DNA from: an uncultured Collinsella sp.
Lineage (GTDB): Bacteria; Actinomycetota; Coriobacteriia; Coriobacteriales; Coriobacteriaceae
Direction of reading: 5' to 3'
DNA length: 19,268 nt
Assembly: GCA_902490445.1 (NCBI GenBank)
Contig: CABUDZ010000033.1
Span: 1-19,268 of the forward strand
A program made the position numbers and the translations under genes. This document shows positions 1 to 6,649 of the stretch, one piece after another. The notes below the pieces were generated by a model. That model made no database searches. It was not told the DNA's origin and was given only the letters and a program-made list of their open reading frames with translations. Positions within the stretch are counted from its first letter, which is position 1. Each line of letters begins with the position of its first letter.

Positions 1-1
1 C

Positions 2-142
2 GGCCTATTTGCTCAATGTGTTCGGCTGAGATCGGAAATCAACCCGGATTTCTATCACACGAGGGATTTTTGGCAGAACTCGTCAAGCTATTGGCCAGCG
101 TTTGGTCAGCTTCCGGTACTTACCCGCATGATGCCCCAGTAG
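2..142 (+). CDS. C-terminal tail of an unidentified protein (partial, cut by window start)
   Basis: An open frame runs from the window edge to a TAG at 140-142 and gives 46 residues. They are rich in aromatic and polar residues (for example DFYHTRDFWQNSSSYWPAFG), which looks more like real protein than the overlapping frame beginning at 16. I do not recognise the family. The next gene starts 57 bases downstream in the same reading frame, and no other stop lies between them. The two could therefore be an operon pair, or one longer frame interrupted by the TAG. Base composition matches the following gene rather than the GC-rich genes after 2000. The start lies outside the window, and existence as a gene is only a moderate guess. 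Confidence 0.35.
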   Translation, partial: GLFAQCVRLRSEINPDFYHTRDFWQNSSSYWPAFGQLPVLTRMMPQ

Positions 143-199
143 ATAATCGGCGATGTCCGCAATCCGCACGGCCCGCGGCCGAAACCAGGGGAGGCGCAA

Positions 200-1357
200 A
201 TGGACGAAATCGTCTGCGCAAACACCGCATTCCGCTACTGGCGCTGCCCACCGCAGGTGCGCGACCTCTACCCGCGCCTGCCCAACACCGAAGACGGTTG
301 GCGAGCTCTATCCCAAGCCCCTTTCGTAACCGACGTCCTCAAGACCCCGATCATCGCTGTTGCTTCGCCAGGTTGTTGTAATCACCACTCGGGATTGCGC
401 TCTACAATTCGCTGGGATGGGGCATCGGATGCCGGCACAACAATCGACACTCATTTTGGCTTTAGTGTCACCAATCCGCTAAACACGTTATTTACTATGA
501 CACGCTTTGTGTCTCAAATAGATCTCGTACTGGCTATGTACGAACTTTGCCGCTGGTTTTCTGTTTTCGAGCCGGCTCCCGCTGCCGAAATGCAGTTAAA
601 ACTGGCGGTAGAAAAGAATCGCAATTCCAGCACGCAGGATCTGTTCGAACTTGGAGAAGGCGAAGACGAGATTCCCTGGAAACGAGTTTATGCCCGCGCA
701 ACCGTAAAGGACCCAGATAGTGATGGCCAAACAAGCAAGCGTGAGGATGGAAGAGAGGTTACGAAACTCAAAGGTACTTCTCTTTGGATGAGAAAGCCGC
801 TCATCGAACTGAGCGACCTGCATCGTTTCGCCGACAAGGTCAAAAGTCAAATGTGGGGAAAGCAGTTTTATGATGCCGCTCAGCAGGTTATCGGCATTGC
901 TGCATCTCCACTCGAGGTTGCGGGGGTCCTGCTCCTAAGTCGTTCTCGACGTCTAGGTGGTTCAGGATTCAGATACGTGTACCTCAACGATTTAACCCCT
1001 CTATCCGAGGCTGCCCAAAGCATCGCTGGTCAAAAGGTCTGCTACGGGGACATCGTGATTGTAAACCCAATGCTAATGAAGGCAGTAATTATCGAGATCC
1101 AAGGTGAAGTCATCCATGGATCAGGCGCGGTACTTGACCACGATGCGGAGCGTATGACTGCGCTTCAGAGCATGGGTTTCGACGTGTTCCTGGTAACCCA
1201 CGATATACTTAACGACAAAAAGCAGCTAGACATCATAGTCAAAAGCGTTTGCAGCCGTTTGGGGATTCGATATAAAGCCAAATCCGAGGCAATGAAGTGC
1301 GCCGAGACGCGACTGCGAGCAAATGTTTTGTGCAACTGGATGGACATCGGAAATTAG
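200..1357 (+). CDS. Coriobacterial hypothetical protein with PD-(D/E)XK/DUF559-like C-terminal domain
   Basis: This is a 385-residue protein. The ATG at 200 is preceded by a strong ribosome site (AGGGGAGG, 187-194). The N-terminus has an AFRYWRCPPQVRDLYPRL block (residues 10-27). The middle has a helical stretch ending ELCRWFSVF (115-123) and an ASPLEVAGVLLL block (235-246). The C-terminal part reads GDIVIV (283-288), then IIEIQGEVIHG (297-307), then DHDAERMTALQSMGFDVFLVTHDI (313-336 region). That order of acidic strand, E-x-Q strand and 'R..L...G..V..VT' resembles DUF559/Vsr-type PD-(D/E)XK folds. Candidate site residues are D284, E299 and Q301; Q301 replaces the usual Lys. From memory, proteins of this layout are common in Coriobacteriia and uncharacterised. 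No substrate can be named. Lower GC than the downstream genes suggests acquisition by transfer. A DNA-acting or abortive-infection role is only inference. Confidence 0.75.
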   Translation: MDEIVCANTAFRYWRCPPQVRDLYPRLPNTEDGWRALSQAPFVTDVLKTPIIAVASPGCCNHHSGLRSTIRWDGASDAGTTIDTHFGFSVTNPLNTLFTMTRFVSQIDLVLAMYELCRWFSVFEPAPAAEMQLKLAVEKNRNSSTQDLFELGEGEDEIPWKRVYARATVKDPDSDGQTSKREDGREVTKLKGTSLWMRKPLIELSDLHRFADKVKSQMWGKQFYDAAQQVIGIAASPLEVAGVLLLSRSRRLGGSGFRYVYLNDLTPLSEAAQSIAGQKVCYGDIVIVNPMLMKAVIIEIQGEVIHGSGAVLDHDAERMTALQSMGFDVFLVTHDILNDKKQLDIIVKSVCSRLGIRYKAKSEAMKCAETRLRANVLCNWMDIGN

Positions 1358-1369
1358 CCGGCGATAAGG

Positions 1370-1387
1370 AACTAGAACGATCTAGTT
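1370..1387. repeat. Short perfect inverted repeat after the nuclease-like gene
   Basis: AACTAGA (1370-1376) and TCTAGTT (1381-1387) are perfectly complementary around an ACGA loop, 12 bases after the stop codon at 1357. The stem is AT-rich and no U-tract follows, so it is a poor intrinsic terminator. It could act as a weak 3'-end hairpin or protein site. Confidence 0.4.
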
Positions 1388-1409
1388 TGGTTGCCAGTGA
1401 ATTAGTGTC

Positions 1410-1571
1410 ATTTCAAAACTATGCCGGATTACGGGGCTGGACCCGGACCGGCCGTCCATACCCTGCATTTCACGGAATGCGCAAGTCGCCTACCTGCGGT
1501 TTTGATTTTGCCGATTGCGGCATGCTCGGGGCTTCCCGGCCTGTCCCCGTAAACCGGCATGGTTTTGAAAT
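1410..1571. repeat. 27-bp inverted repeat pair enclosing 108 bp with internal hairpins (REP/MITE-like or structured RNA)
   Basis: The left arm is 1410-1436 and the right arm is 1545-1571. The reverse complement of the right arm matches the left arm at 25 of 27 positions; mismatches are at arm positions 11 and 19. Both arms share ATTTCAAAAC and ATGCCGG blocks and a terminal TTACGGGG. Two smaller stems lie inside: GCATT/AATGC (1465-1469 with 1476-1480) and TGCCG/CGGCA (1509-1513 with 1518-1522). Sequence outside the arms is not repeated, and I see no target-site duplication. It could be a pair of dispersed repeats in BIME-like arrangement, a transposase-less element, or a structured transcript. 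I found no second copy in this window. Confidence 0.65.
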
Positions 1572-1697
1572 CGCCGGGCGGGCGGGGGCTCGGTTGGACC
1601 CGATAGTGGGCCCGGCGCCGGCGGGACGGCCGTTGGGCGGATGGCGGACCGCGCTGCGGAGGCGATAAACGGCGGACGGCGGGATTCGAGATGTCCT

Positions 1698-1738
1698 GGG
1701 GGCGCCGGGGGCGGAAAGGGCATCGCGGGGCTTCGGGG
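1698..1738 (+). other. Putative G-quadruplex motif
   Basis: Five G-runs occur at 1698-1702, 1707-1711, 1718-1720, 1727-1730 and 1735-1738, separated by loops of 4 to 6 bases. This meets the usual G3+N1-7 pattern on the + strand. It lies about 75 bases upstream of the -35 element of the tRNA-Ala promoter. A weaker G-rich cluster lies at 1576-1588. Whether it folds or has any role is unknown, and chance in a GC-rich region is possible. Confidence 0.4.
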
Positions 1739-1813
1739 CCCGTTCCCGCGCCTGCATCCGCGGCCGGCTGCGTTCCCACGCCGCGCGGGGCGAAAGTTTT
1801 TCCGAAATTGCCC

Positions 1814-1842
1814 TTGCATCGGCGGGGGAGTTCCCGTATAGT
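1814..1842 (+). promoter_or_regulatory. Sigma-70-type promoter of tRNA-Ala
   Basis: TTGCAT (1814-1819) and TATAGT (1837-1842) are separated by exactly 17 bases and match the -35 and -10 consensus well. The mature tRNA begins 12 bases after the -10 box, so the primary transcript would carry only a very short 5' leader. Confidence 0.8.
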
Positions 1843-1854
1843 ACTTCTTCGCAC

Positions 1855-1927
1855 GGGGGCGTAGCTCAGCTGGGAGAGCGCTTGACTGGCAGTCAAGAGG
1901 TCAGGGGTTCGATCCCCCTCGTCTCCA
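1855..1927 (+). tRNA. tRNA-Ala (anticodon GGC)
   Basis: A full cloverleaf can be drawn. The acceptor stem GGGGGCG pairs with CGTCTCC and includes the G3-U70 wobble pair that identifies alanine tRNAs. The D arm is GCTC/GAGC. The anticodon stem CTTGA/TCAAG encloses the loop CTGGCAG with anticodon GGC, which reads GCC. The T arm AGGGG-TTCGATC-CCCCT is intact. The discriminator base is A73 at 1927. The next bases are CCC, so CCA is not encoded and must be added enzymatically. The gene has its own promoter and terminator and stands alone. Confidence 0.95.
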
Positions 1928-1943
1928 CCCGAGCATTGAATGA

Positions 1944-1971
1944 GGCTCCAACGCAAGTTGGGGCCTTTTTT
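1944..1971 (+). terminator. Rho-independent terminator after tRNA-Ala
   Basis: GGCTCCAAC (1944-1952) pairs with GTTGGGGCC (1957-1965) through a 9-bp stem with one G-U pair and a GCAA loop. Six T residues follow directly (1966-1971). It separates the tRNA transcript from the ABC-F gene that starts at 2003. Confidence 0.9.
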
Positions 1972-2002
1972 CATATAGGCACACAAGGTCAAAGGCGGCA
2001 CC

Positions 2003-4036
2003 ATGATCCTCCTGGTCGACAAGATCGAAAAAAGCTTCGGCGCACGCGTCCTCTTTAGCGGCGCGTCCTTCCAGATCAACCCCGGCGAGCGCTTCGCGCT
2101 CGTGGGCCCCAACGGCGCCGGCAAAACCACCATGCTCAAAATCATCATGGGCATCGACAGTCCCGACTCCGGCCAGGTCCAGTACGCAAAGGACTGCCAG
2201 GTGGGCTACCTAGAGCAGGAAACTAATCTGGAGCACAAGGACACCACCATCCTTGCCGAGGTCATGGCCGCCGCCAAGGAAATCCGCCGCATGGGCGAGC
2301 GCGCTAACGAGCTGCAGGCCCAGATCACCGAGCTCTCCGAGCAGGGCAAGGACGTCGACGCACTCCTTAACGAGTACGGCCAGGTCCAGGACCGCTTTGA
2401 GCACCTGGGCGGCTACGAGCTCGAGAGCAACGCCCGCAAAATCCTGTCCGGCCTGGGCTTTAAGGTCACCGACTTTGAGCGCCCGTGCTCCGAGTTCTCG
2501 GGCGGCTGGCAGATGCGCATCGCGCTGGCCAAGCTCTTCCTGCGTCACCCCGACCTGCTGCTTCTGGACGAGCCCACCAACCACCTGGACCTCGAGAGCG
2601 TCCAGTGGCTGCGCGGCTTTATCGCCAACTACGACGGCGCCGTCCTCATCGTCAGCCACGACCGCGCATTCATGGACGCTTGCGTCGACCACGTCGCCGC
2701 CCTCGAAAACCGTCGCGTGACCACCTACACCGGCAACTACAGCAGCTACCTCAAGCAGCGCGAGGACAACTTGGAGCAGATGCGTGTCAAGCGTGCCGCC
2801 CAGGAGCGCGACATCGCCCACATGCAGGTCTTCGTCGACAAGTTCCGCTACAAGCCCACCAAGGCCGCCCAGGCTCAGGAGCGCATCCGCAAGATCGAGC
2901 AGATCAAAAAGGAACTCGTCATCCTGCCCGAGGGTCACAAGCACATCGACTTTAAGTTCCCCGACCCACCGCGCTCCGGCGACATGGTCGTAGGCCTGGA
3001 GGGCGTATCCAAGTCCTACGGCGACAAGCACATCTACAGCGATATCGACCTCAAGCTCTACCGCGGCGAGCACGTGGCGCTCGTCGGCCCCAACGGCGCC
3101 GGCAAGTCCACGCTCATGAAGATCCTCGCCGGCCTGGAGCCGCCCACCACCGGCACCCGGGACCTGGGCACCAACGTGGGCGTGGCCTACTACGCCCAGC
3201 ACGCACTCGAGGGCATGACCGAGTCCAATACCGTCCTGCAAGAGATCGACACCGTCACGCCCAAGTGGACCGTGCCGCAGCAGCGCAGCCTGCTGGGCGC
3301 CTTCCTGTTTAGCGACAATGATTCCATCGAAAAGCAGGTTCGCGTCCTCTCCGGAGGCGAAAAGGCGCGTCTGGCCCTGGCCAAAATGCTCGTGGCCCCC
3401 GAGGCGCTCCTGTGCCTGGACGAGCCCACCAACCACCTGGACATCGACTCGGTGGACATGCTCGAGAACGCCCTGCAGAACTTCCCCGGCACCATCGTGC
3501 TGATCAGCCACGACGAGCACCTGGTACGCGCTGTGGCCAACCGCATTATTGACATCCGCGATGGCAAGGTCACGGTCTACGACGGAGACTACGACTACTA
3601 CCTCTACAAGCGCGAGGACCTCGCAGCCCGCGCCGCCGCCGAGGCGGCAGGGGAGAGTGCACCGGCCGCGACCAAGTCCGCTAAGGTCACCGCGGCCCAG
3701 CCCGACACCCCCGCCACCGCTTCCAAGCCTGCCGAGGGCAAAAAGACCAAGGAGCAAAAGCGCGCCGAGGCCCAGGCCCGCGCCGCGCTCAACAAAAAGC
3801 TCAAGGGCGTGCGCAACCAGCTCAAGAAGATCGAGGCGGAGCTCGACAAAAAGCGCGCCCGCTATGACGAGCTTATGGAATTGATGGCAAGCGAAGAGCT
3901 TTATGCCGATCAGGACAAGTTCAATGCCGCGCTGGGGGAATATAACGGCCTTAAGCAAGAGCTGCCCAAGCTCGAGGACGAATGGCTGGAGCTTTCCACC
4001 CAGATCGAAGAGGAGACCGCGCGTGAACTCTCGTAA
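2003..4036 (+). CDS. ABC-F family ATP-binding protein (ribosome-associated, Uup/YdiF/YheS type)
   Basis: This 677-residue soluble protein has two ABC ATPase domains and no membrane segment. Domain 1 has Walker A GPNGAGKT (35-42), signature FSGGWQ (165-170), Walker B LLLLDEP (185-191) and switch His in SHD (218-220). Domain 2 has GPNGAGKS (362-369), LSGGEKA (449-455), CLDEP (471-475) and SHD (502-504). The charged linker between them (about 221-325) is the P-site-tRNA-interacting segment of ABC-F proteins. An Ala/Pro/Lys-rich spacer and a charged coiled coil (about 585-677) form the C-terminal extension. Family members act on the ribosomal E site in translation or antibiotic protection. The housekeeping context favours a translation factor, but resistance cannot be excluded. 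The ribosome site before the ATG is modest (AAAGGCGG). No own promoter is evident after the upstream terminator. Confidence 0.93.
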   Translation: MILLVDKIEKSFGARVLFSGASFQINPGERFALVGPNGAGKTTMLKIIMGIDSPDSGQVQYAKDCQVGYLEQETNLEHKDTTILAEVMAAAKEIRRMGERANELQAQITELSEQGKDVDALLNEYGQVQDRFEHLGGYELESNARKILSGLGFKVTDFERPCSEFSGGWQMRIALAKLFLRHPDLLLLDEPTNHLDLESVQWLRGFIANYDGAVLIVSHDRAFMDACVDHVAALENRRVTTYTGNYSSYLKQREDNLEQMRVKRAAQERDIAHMQVFVDKFRYKPTKAAQAQERIRKIEQIKKELVILPEGHKHIDFKFPDPPRSGDMVVGLEGVSKSYGDKHIYSDIDLKLYRGEHVALVGPNGAGKSTLMKILAGLEPPTTGTRDLGTNVGVAYYAQHALEGMTESNTVLQEIDTVTPKWTVPQQRSLLGAFLFSDNDSIEKQVRVLSGGEKARLALAKMLVAPEALLCLDEPTNHLDIDSVDMLENALQNFPGTIVLISHDEHLVRAVANRIIDIRDGKVTVYDGDYDYYLYKREDLAARAAAEAAGESAPAATKSAKVTAAQPDTPATASKPAEGKKTKEQKRAEAQARAALNKKLKGVRNQLKKIEAELDKKRARYDELMELMASEELYADQDKFNAALGEYNGLKQELPKLEDEWLELSTQIEEETARELS

Positions 4037-4319
4037 AGCCACCGCCGTGGCTATGAGCATCATCGCCATCGCTTGTCGCATCTGCGGCATCTTTATGAGC
4101 GCGATGACCGTGCTGCTGTGCTTTAGCGGCCTCACCGCCAAGCTGCAGATCGTGGGCTTTGTCGTTGAGCTTTCGCGTGCGTTGCCGAGCGCCATCGCCG
4201 GCTACGGCGTCATCACATCGCCCTTTGGCGGCGTGTTCCGCCTGGATTACGCCATCGTCGCGGTAATCCTCTTTGTGGCCGACTACCTGCTCACGCGCGC
4301 CTCGCGCCGCGTCCGCTAG
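4023..4319 (+). CDS. Small hydrophobic membrane protein, unknown function
   Basis: This 98-residue protein starts at GTG 4023, inside the last codons of the ABC-F gene (14-base overlap in a different frame). A good ribosome site, AAGAGGAG at 4008-4015, lies just upstream. A frame extending further back to 3903 would sit entirely in ABC-F coding sequence and is not preferred. The N-terminus is basic (NSRKATAVA). Hydrophobic segments lie at about 8-34, 41-62 and 75-91, and the tail is basic (RASRRVR). I would expect two or three membrane spans. The overlap implies translational coupling with the ABC-F gene, and the M50 protease gene follows after 9 bases. I recognise no family. Confidence 0.7.
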   Translation: MNSRKATAVAMSIIAIACRICGIFMSAMTVLLCFSGLTAKLQIVGFVVELSRALPSAIAGYGVITSPFGGVFRLDYAIVAVILFVADYLLTRASRRVR

Positions 4320-4328
4320 GGGATCGAT

Positions 4329-5012
4329 ATGTCCAGCAGCTACCTCATGAACCTGCTCGCTAGCGCCGTCGCCGTCATCGTGGGCATCGTTATCCACGAG
4401 AGCGCACACGCCGCGGCGGCCTGGGCGCTCGGCGACAAGACGGCCCGCTCGCGCGGCCGCGTCTCACTCAACCCGCTCAACCATATCGACCCGTTTGGCA
4501 CCATCATCCTGCCGCTGCTGATGCTTGCCGCCGGCGGTCCCGTATTCGCCTTCGCAAAGCCCGTGCCCGTCTACCTCAACAACCTCAAGCACCCCAAGCG
4601 CGATGAGGTCCTGGTGAGCGCAGCCGGCCCCGCTTCGAACATCGCGCTGGCATGCCTTGCGGCCGCCCTCATGCACACCGCATACGGCAACCTCTACACC
4701 AGCATGTCCTTTGCCGTGGCATCGCAGATCATGAACTTCGGCGCCACGTTTATCGTAGTCAACCTGTCACTCGCGTTCTTCAACCTCATCCCGATCCCAC
4801 CGCTCGACGGCTCGTCGATCATTGTGCCGTTCCTTAAAGGCAAGGCTCTCAACAACTATTATCGTCTGCAGCAATACGCTATGCCCATCCTCATCCTAGT
4901 GCTGTACCTGCTGCCCATGTGGACCGGCATCGATGTAATCGGCCGGTATTTCGACGTTACCGTGCATCCGCTTGCTGAGCAGCTGCTCAACTTCGCAATC
5001 GCCGGCATCTAA
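4329..5012 (+). CDS. Site-2 protease family (M50) intramembrane metalloprotease
   Basis: This 227-residue multi-pass membrane protein has the zinc motif HESAH (H23, E24, H27) in the first hydrophobic helix. The third ligand region is NLIPIPPLDGSS (152-163), with D160 in the family's conserved N..P....DG pattern. The short length and lack of a PDZ domain place it with the compact YwhC/Rip3-like members rather than RseP. A GP..N segment (GPASN, 100-104) is also typical. Family members cleave transmembrane helices of regulators or clear membrane peptides; the substrate here is unknown. The gene lies directly upstream of scpA and scpB, an arrangement seen in many Gram-positive genomes. AGGGGATC before the ATG serves as ribosome site. 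Confidence 0.9.
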   Translation: MSSSYLMNLLASAVAVIVGIVIHESAHAAAAWALGDKTARSRGRVSLNPLNHIDPFGTIILPLLMLAAGGPVFAFAKPVPVYLNNLKHPKRDEVLVSAAGPASNIALACLAAALMHTAYGNLYTSMSFAVASQIMNFGATFIVVNLSLAFFNLIPIPPLDGSSIIVPFLKGKALNNYYRLQQYAMPILILVLYLLPMWTGIDVIGRYFDVTVHPLAEQLLNFAIAGI

Positions 5013-5020
5013 GGTAAACT
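4992..5020 (+). promoter_or_regulatory. Possible promoter for the scpAB operon
   Basis: TTCGCA (4992-4997) and TAAACT (5015-5020) are 17 bases apart, each matching 4 of 6 consensus positions. The -35 lies in the last codons of the protease gene. The match is only fair. Support comes from the following 84-base gap, one of the longer ones inside the gene block, and from the hairpin just downstream of the expected start. Confidence 0.35.
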
Positions 5021-5027
5021 TACAGGT

Positions 5028-5046
5028 CGACCGTGCAAAACGGTCG
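5028..5046 (+). promoter_or_regulatory. Leader hairpin upstream of scpA
   Basis: CGACCGT (5028-5034) and ACGGTCG (5040-5046) form a perfect 7-bp stem with a GCAAA loop. No U-tract follows, so it is not an intrinsic terminator. It sits about 8 bases after the possible -10 box and 50 bases before the scpA start. It could stabilise the 5' end of the scpAB message or be a protein site. Confidence 0.45.
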
Positions 5047-5096
5047 TAACATGCACCCAAACCGCGCCGAGAAGGCGCCGTCAAAGGAGGTCGAAG

Positions 5097-5909
5097 ATGT
5101 CGTATCGCGTGTCGACGCAGGTCTACAGCGGACCGTTCGACCTGCTGCTGCAGCTGGTTACTCGCCAAAAAGTAGATATCGGCGCTATCTCGATCAGCGA
5201 GGTGGCCGAGCAGTACCTTGCCGAGGCCGAGCGCATCGAGGCGCTGGACCTAGACGTGGCGAGCGACTTTTTGCTGGTTGCGGCAACCCTTTTGGACATC
5301 AAGGCCGCCTCGCTGGTGCCGCATGAGGCCCCGCGCAAAGTCGATGACGACGATGACGAGTTCGATGAAGACCTCGAGGAACTCAGCGCGCTCGACGGCG
5401 ACGCCTTGCGCGAGGTCCTGATCCAGCGCCTGATTGCCTACAAGCAGTTTAAGGGCGCGGCGGCGGCCCTCGGTGCCCGCATGCAGGCCGAAAGCCGCAT
5501 GCACCCGCGTGTGGCCGGTCCCGACCCGGAGTTTTTGGGCCTAATGCCCGACTATCTGGCCGGCATCACCCTGCGCGGCCTCGCCGTCATCTGTGCCGAC
5601 CTGGACGGCAAGCGCCAGACCTTCCTGCTGGAGGCCGAGCACGTGGCGCCGCATCGCGTGCCGCTCGACCTGACGGTGGCCTCGGTCGACCGCTTTACCA
5701 TGGCACACCAAACCTGCACCTTCCGCGAGCTGTTAGACGGCGATGCTACCACCGAGCAGCTCGTCGTCACCTTCCTAGCCATGCTTGAGCTCGCCAAGCG
5801 CGGCTCGCTCACGCTGAGCCAGGACGAGATCTTTGGAACCATCCGCATCAACCGCGTCGAGGGCGCCGAGGCCTACGTGCCCGGCGAGGGCCCCGAGCTC
5901 ACCGAATAG
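5097..5909 (+). CDS. scpA: Segregation and condensation protein A
   Basis: This 270-residue kleisin subunit of the SMC-ScpAB complex bridges the SMC heads and compacts newly replicated origins. The N-terminus has the family hallmark YSGPFDLLLQLV (10-21), followed by helices ending in ASDFLLVAATLLDIKAASLVP, the SMC-neck-binding part. An acidic linker with five Asp and several Glu residues lies at about 81-95. The C-terminal winged helix (about 205-260) contains TFLAMLELAKRGSLTLSQ. The ATG is preceded by a near-perfect ribosome site (AAAGGAGG). scpB begins 11 bases after the stop, so the two are co-translated. The SMC gene is not in this window. Confidence 0.96.
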   Translation: MSYRVSTQVYSGPFDLLLQLVTRQKVDIGAISISEVAEQYLAEAERIEALDLDVASDFLLVAATLLDIKAASLVPHEAPRKVDDDDDEFDEDLEELSALDGDALREVLIQRLIAYKQFKGAAAALGARMQAESRMHPRVAGPDPEFLGLMPDYLAGITLRGLAVICADLDGKRQTFLLEAEHVAPHRVPLDLTVASVDRFTMAHQTCTFRELLDGDATTEQLVVTFLAMLELAKRGSLTLSQDEIFGTIRINRVEGAEAYVPGEGPELTE

Positions 5910-5920
5910 GAGCCGCAATC

Positions 5921-6649
5921 ATGTCAACCCTTTCCACACTGGATGCAAACAGCCTCAAAGGCGCTCTCGAGGCGCTGCTGCTGGTGTCGAGCGACCCGGT
6001 GAGTGCGCCCGCGCTGGCCGGCGCACTGGATATCGCCCCGGGCGAGTGCGCGTCGCTGCTCGCCGTGCTCAAGGTTGAGTACGAGGAGGCCAACCGCGGC
6101 TTTCAGTTGCGCGAGGTCGCCGGCGGCTGGCGCCTGTTTACGCACCCCGCTTACCACGACGTGGTCGAAGCCTACGTGCTGAGCTGGGACACGCAAAAGC
6201 TATCGCAGGCGGCGCTCGAAACCCTGGCCGTCATCGCCTACCACCAGCCCGTCACGCGCGAGGTGGTCAAGGGCATCCGCGGCGTCAATTCCGACGGCGT
6301 CATCGCGTCGCTCGTGGACAAGGGTCTGGTGCGCGAGCTCGGCCGCGATCCCCAGCGCGGTCAAGCCATCATCTACGGCACGACCAACGCCTTCTTGGAA
6401 AAGTTCGGTCTGCGCTCCACCCACGACCTGCCCGACTTGGAGCAGTTTGCCCCCGACGAGCAGTCGCGCCAGTTTATCCGCGAGCGTCTAAGCGGCCGCA
6501 GTATTCAGTCCACACTGGAGGAGCAGGCAGAGGACTTGGACGAAGAGCGCGAACTGCTCGATACCGATGTTGAAGATGTTGATGCAGTCGAGGACTTGGA
6601 GGCCCTGGTCGTCGACGAGACCTCGAAGGATTTGTATGACGAGGACTAA
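5921..6649 (+). CDS. scpB: Segregation and condensation protein B
   Basis: This 242-residue partner of ScpA dimerises and stabilises the kleisin on SMC. Two winged-helix domains are visible. The first covers about 10-90 (LKGALEALLLVSSDPVSAPA to GGWRLFTHP). The second covers about 95-170 and includes the conserved LSQAALETLAVIAYHQPVTR and GLVRELGRD segments. The last 45 residues are strongly acidic (many Glu and Asp), a common but variable tail. TAGGAGC serves as ribosome site. The end overlaps the start of the pseudouridine synthase gene by 14 bases. Confidence 0.96.
   Translation: MSTLSTLDANSLKGALEALLLVSSDPVSAPALAGALDIAPGECASLLAVLKVEYEEANRGFQLREVAGGWRLFTHPAYHDVVEAYVLSWDTQKLSQAALETLAVIAYHQPVTREVVKGIRGVNSDGVIASLVDKGLVRELGRDPQRGQAIIYGTTNAFLEKFGLRSTHDLPDLEQFAPDEQSRQFIRERLSGRSIQSTLEEQAEDLDEERELLDTDVEDVDAVEDLEALVVDETSKDLYDED

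Larger units (their letters stand above)
1358..1813. other. Non-coding stretch with an inverted-repeat element and a G-rich segment
   Basis: I find no convincing gene in this stretch. Frames on both strands are artefacts of high GC and of the neighbouring tRNA. The first part (to about 1575) holds a long inverted repeat with internal hairpins. The second part (about 1573-1790) is dominated by runs of G and CG-rich palindromes such as CCGGCGCCGG. Composition changes abruptly from the AT-richer gene on the left to very GC-rich here, and then to normal genome style after 2000. Confidence 0.6.

Noticed and set aside
16..381. 121-residue + strand frame at the left edge
   Set aside because: It overlaps the start of the better-supported gene at 200 in another frame, lacks a ribosome site, and its second half is Arg/Pro-rich in the manner of a shadow frame.
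1297..1668. 123-residue + strand frame across the end of the nuclease-like gene
   Set aside because: It overlaps the gene end, crosses the inverted repeat and becomes Gly/Arg/Pro-rich; no ribosome site.
1855..1927. Integration of an element at the 3' end of tRNA-Ala
   Set aside because: The tRNA is followed directly by its terminator and then the ABC-F gene; there is no integrase and no repeated 3' end.
1429..2154. 241-residue reading frame on the - strand
   Set aside because: It runs antisense through tRNA-Ala and its terminator. The DRTPDLLTASQALSQLS string is the well-known false protein obtained by translating the reverse of a tRNA gene.
2210..4195. 661-residue - strand frame opposite the ABC-F gene
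   Set aside because: It is a long antisense frame caused by GC-biased codon use, with Val/Leu/Gly-rich low-complexity sequence and no family motif.
5028..5046. Leader hairpin as a riboswitch or terminator
   Set aside because: It is a single short stem without a U-tract and without any conserved aptamer core, so only a plain hairpin is reported.
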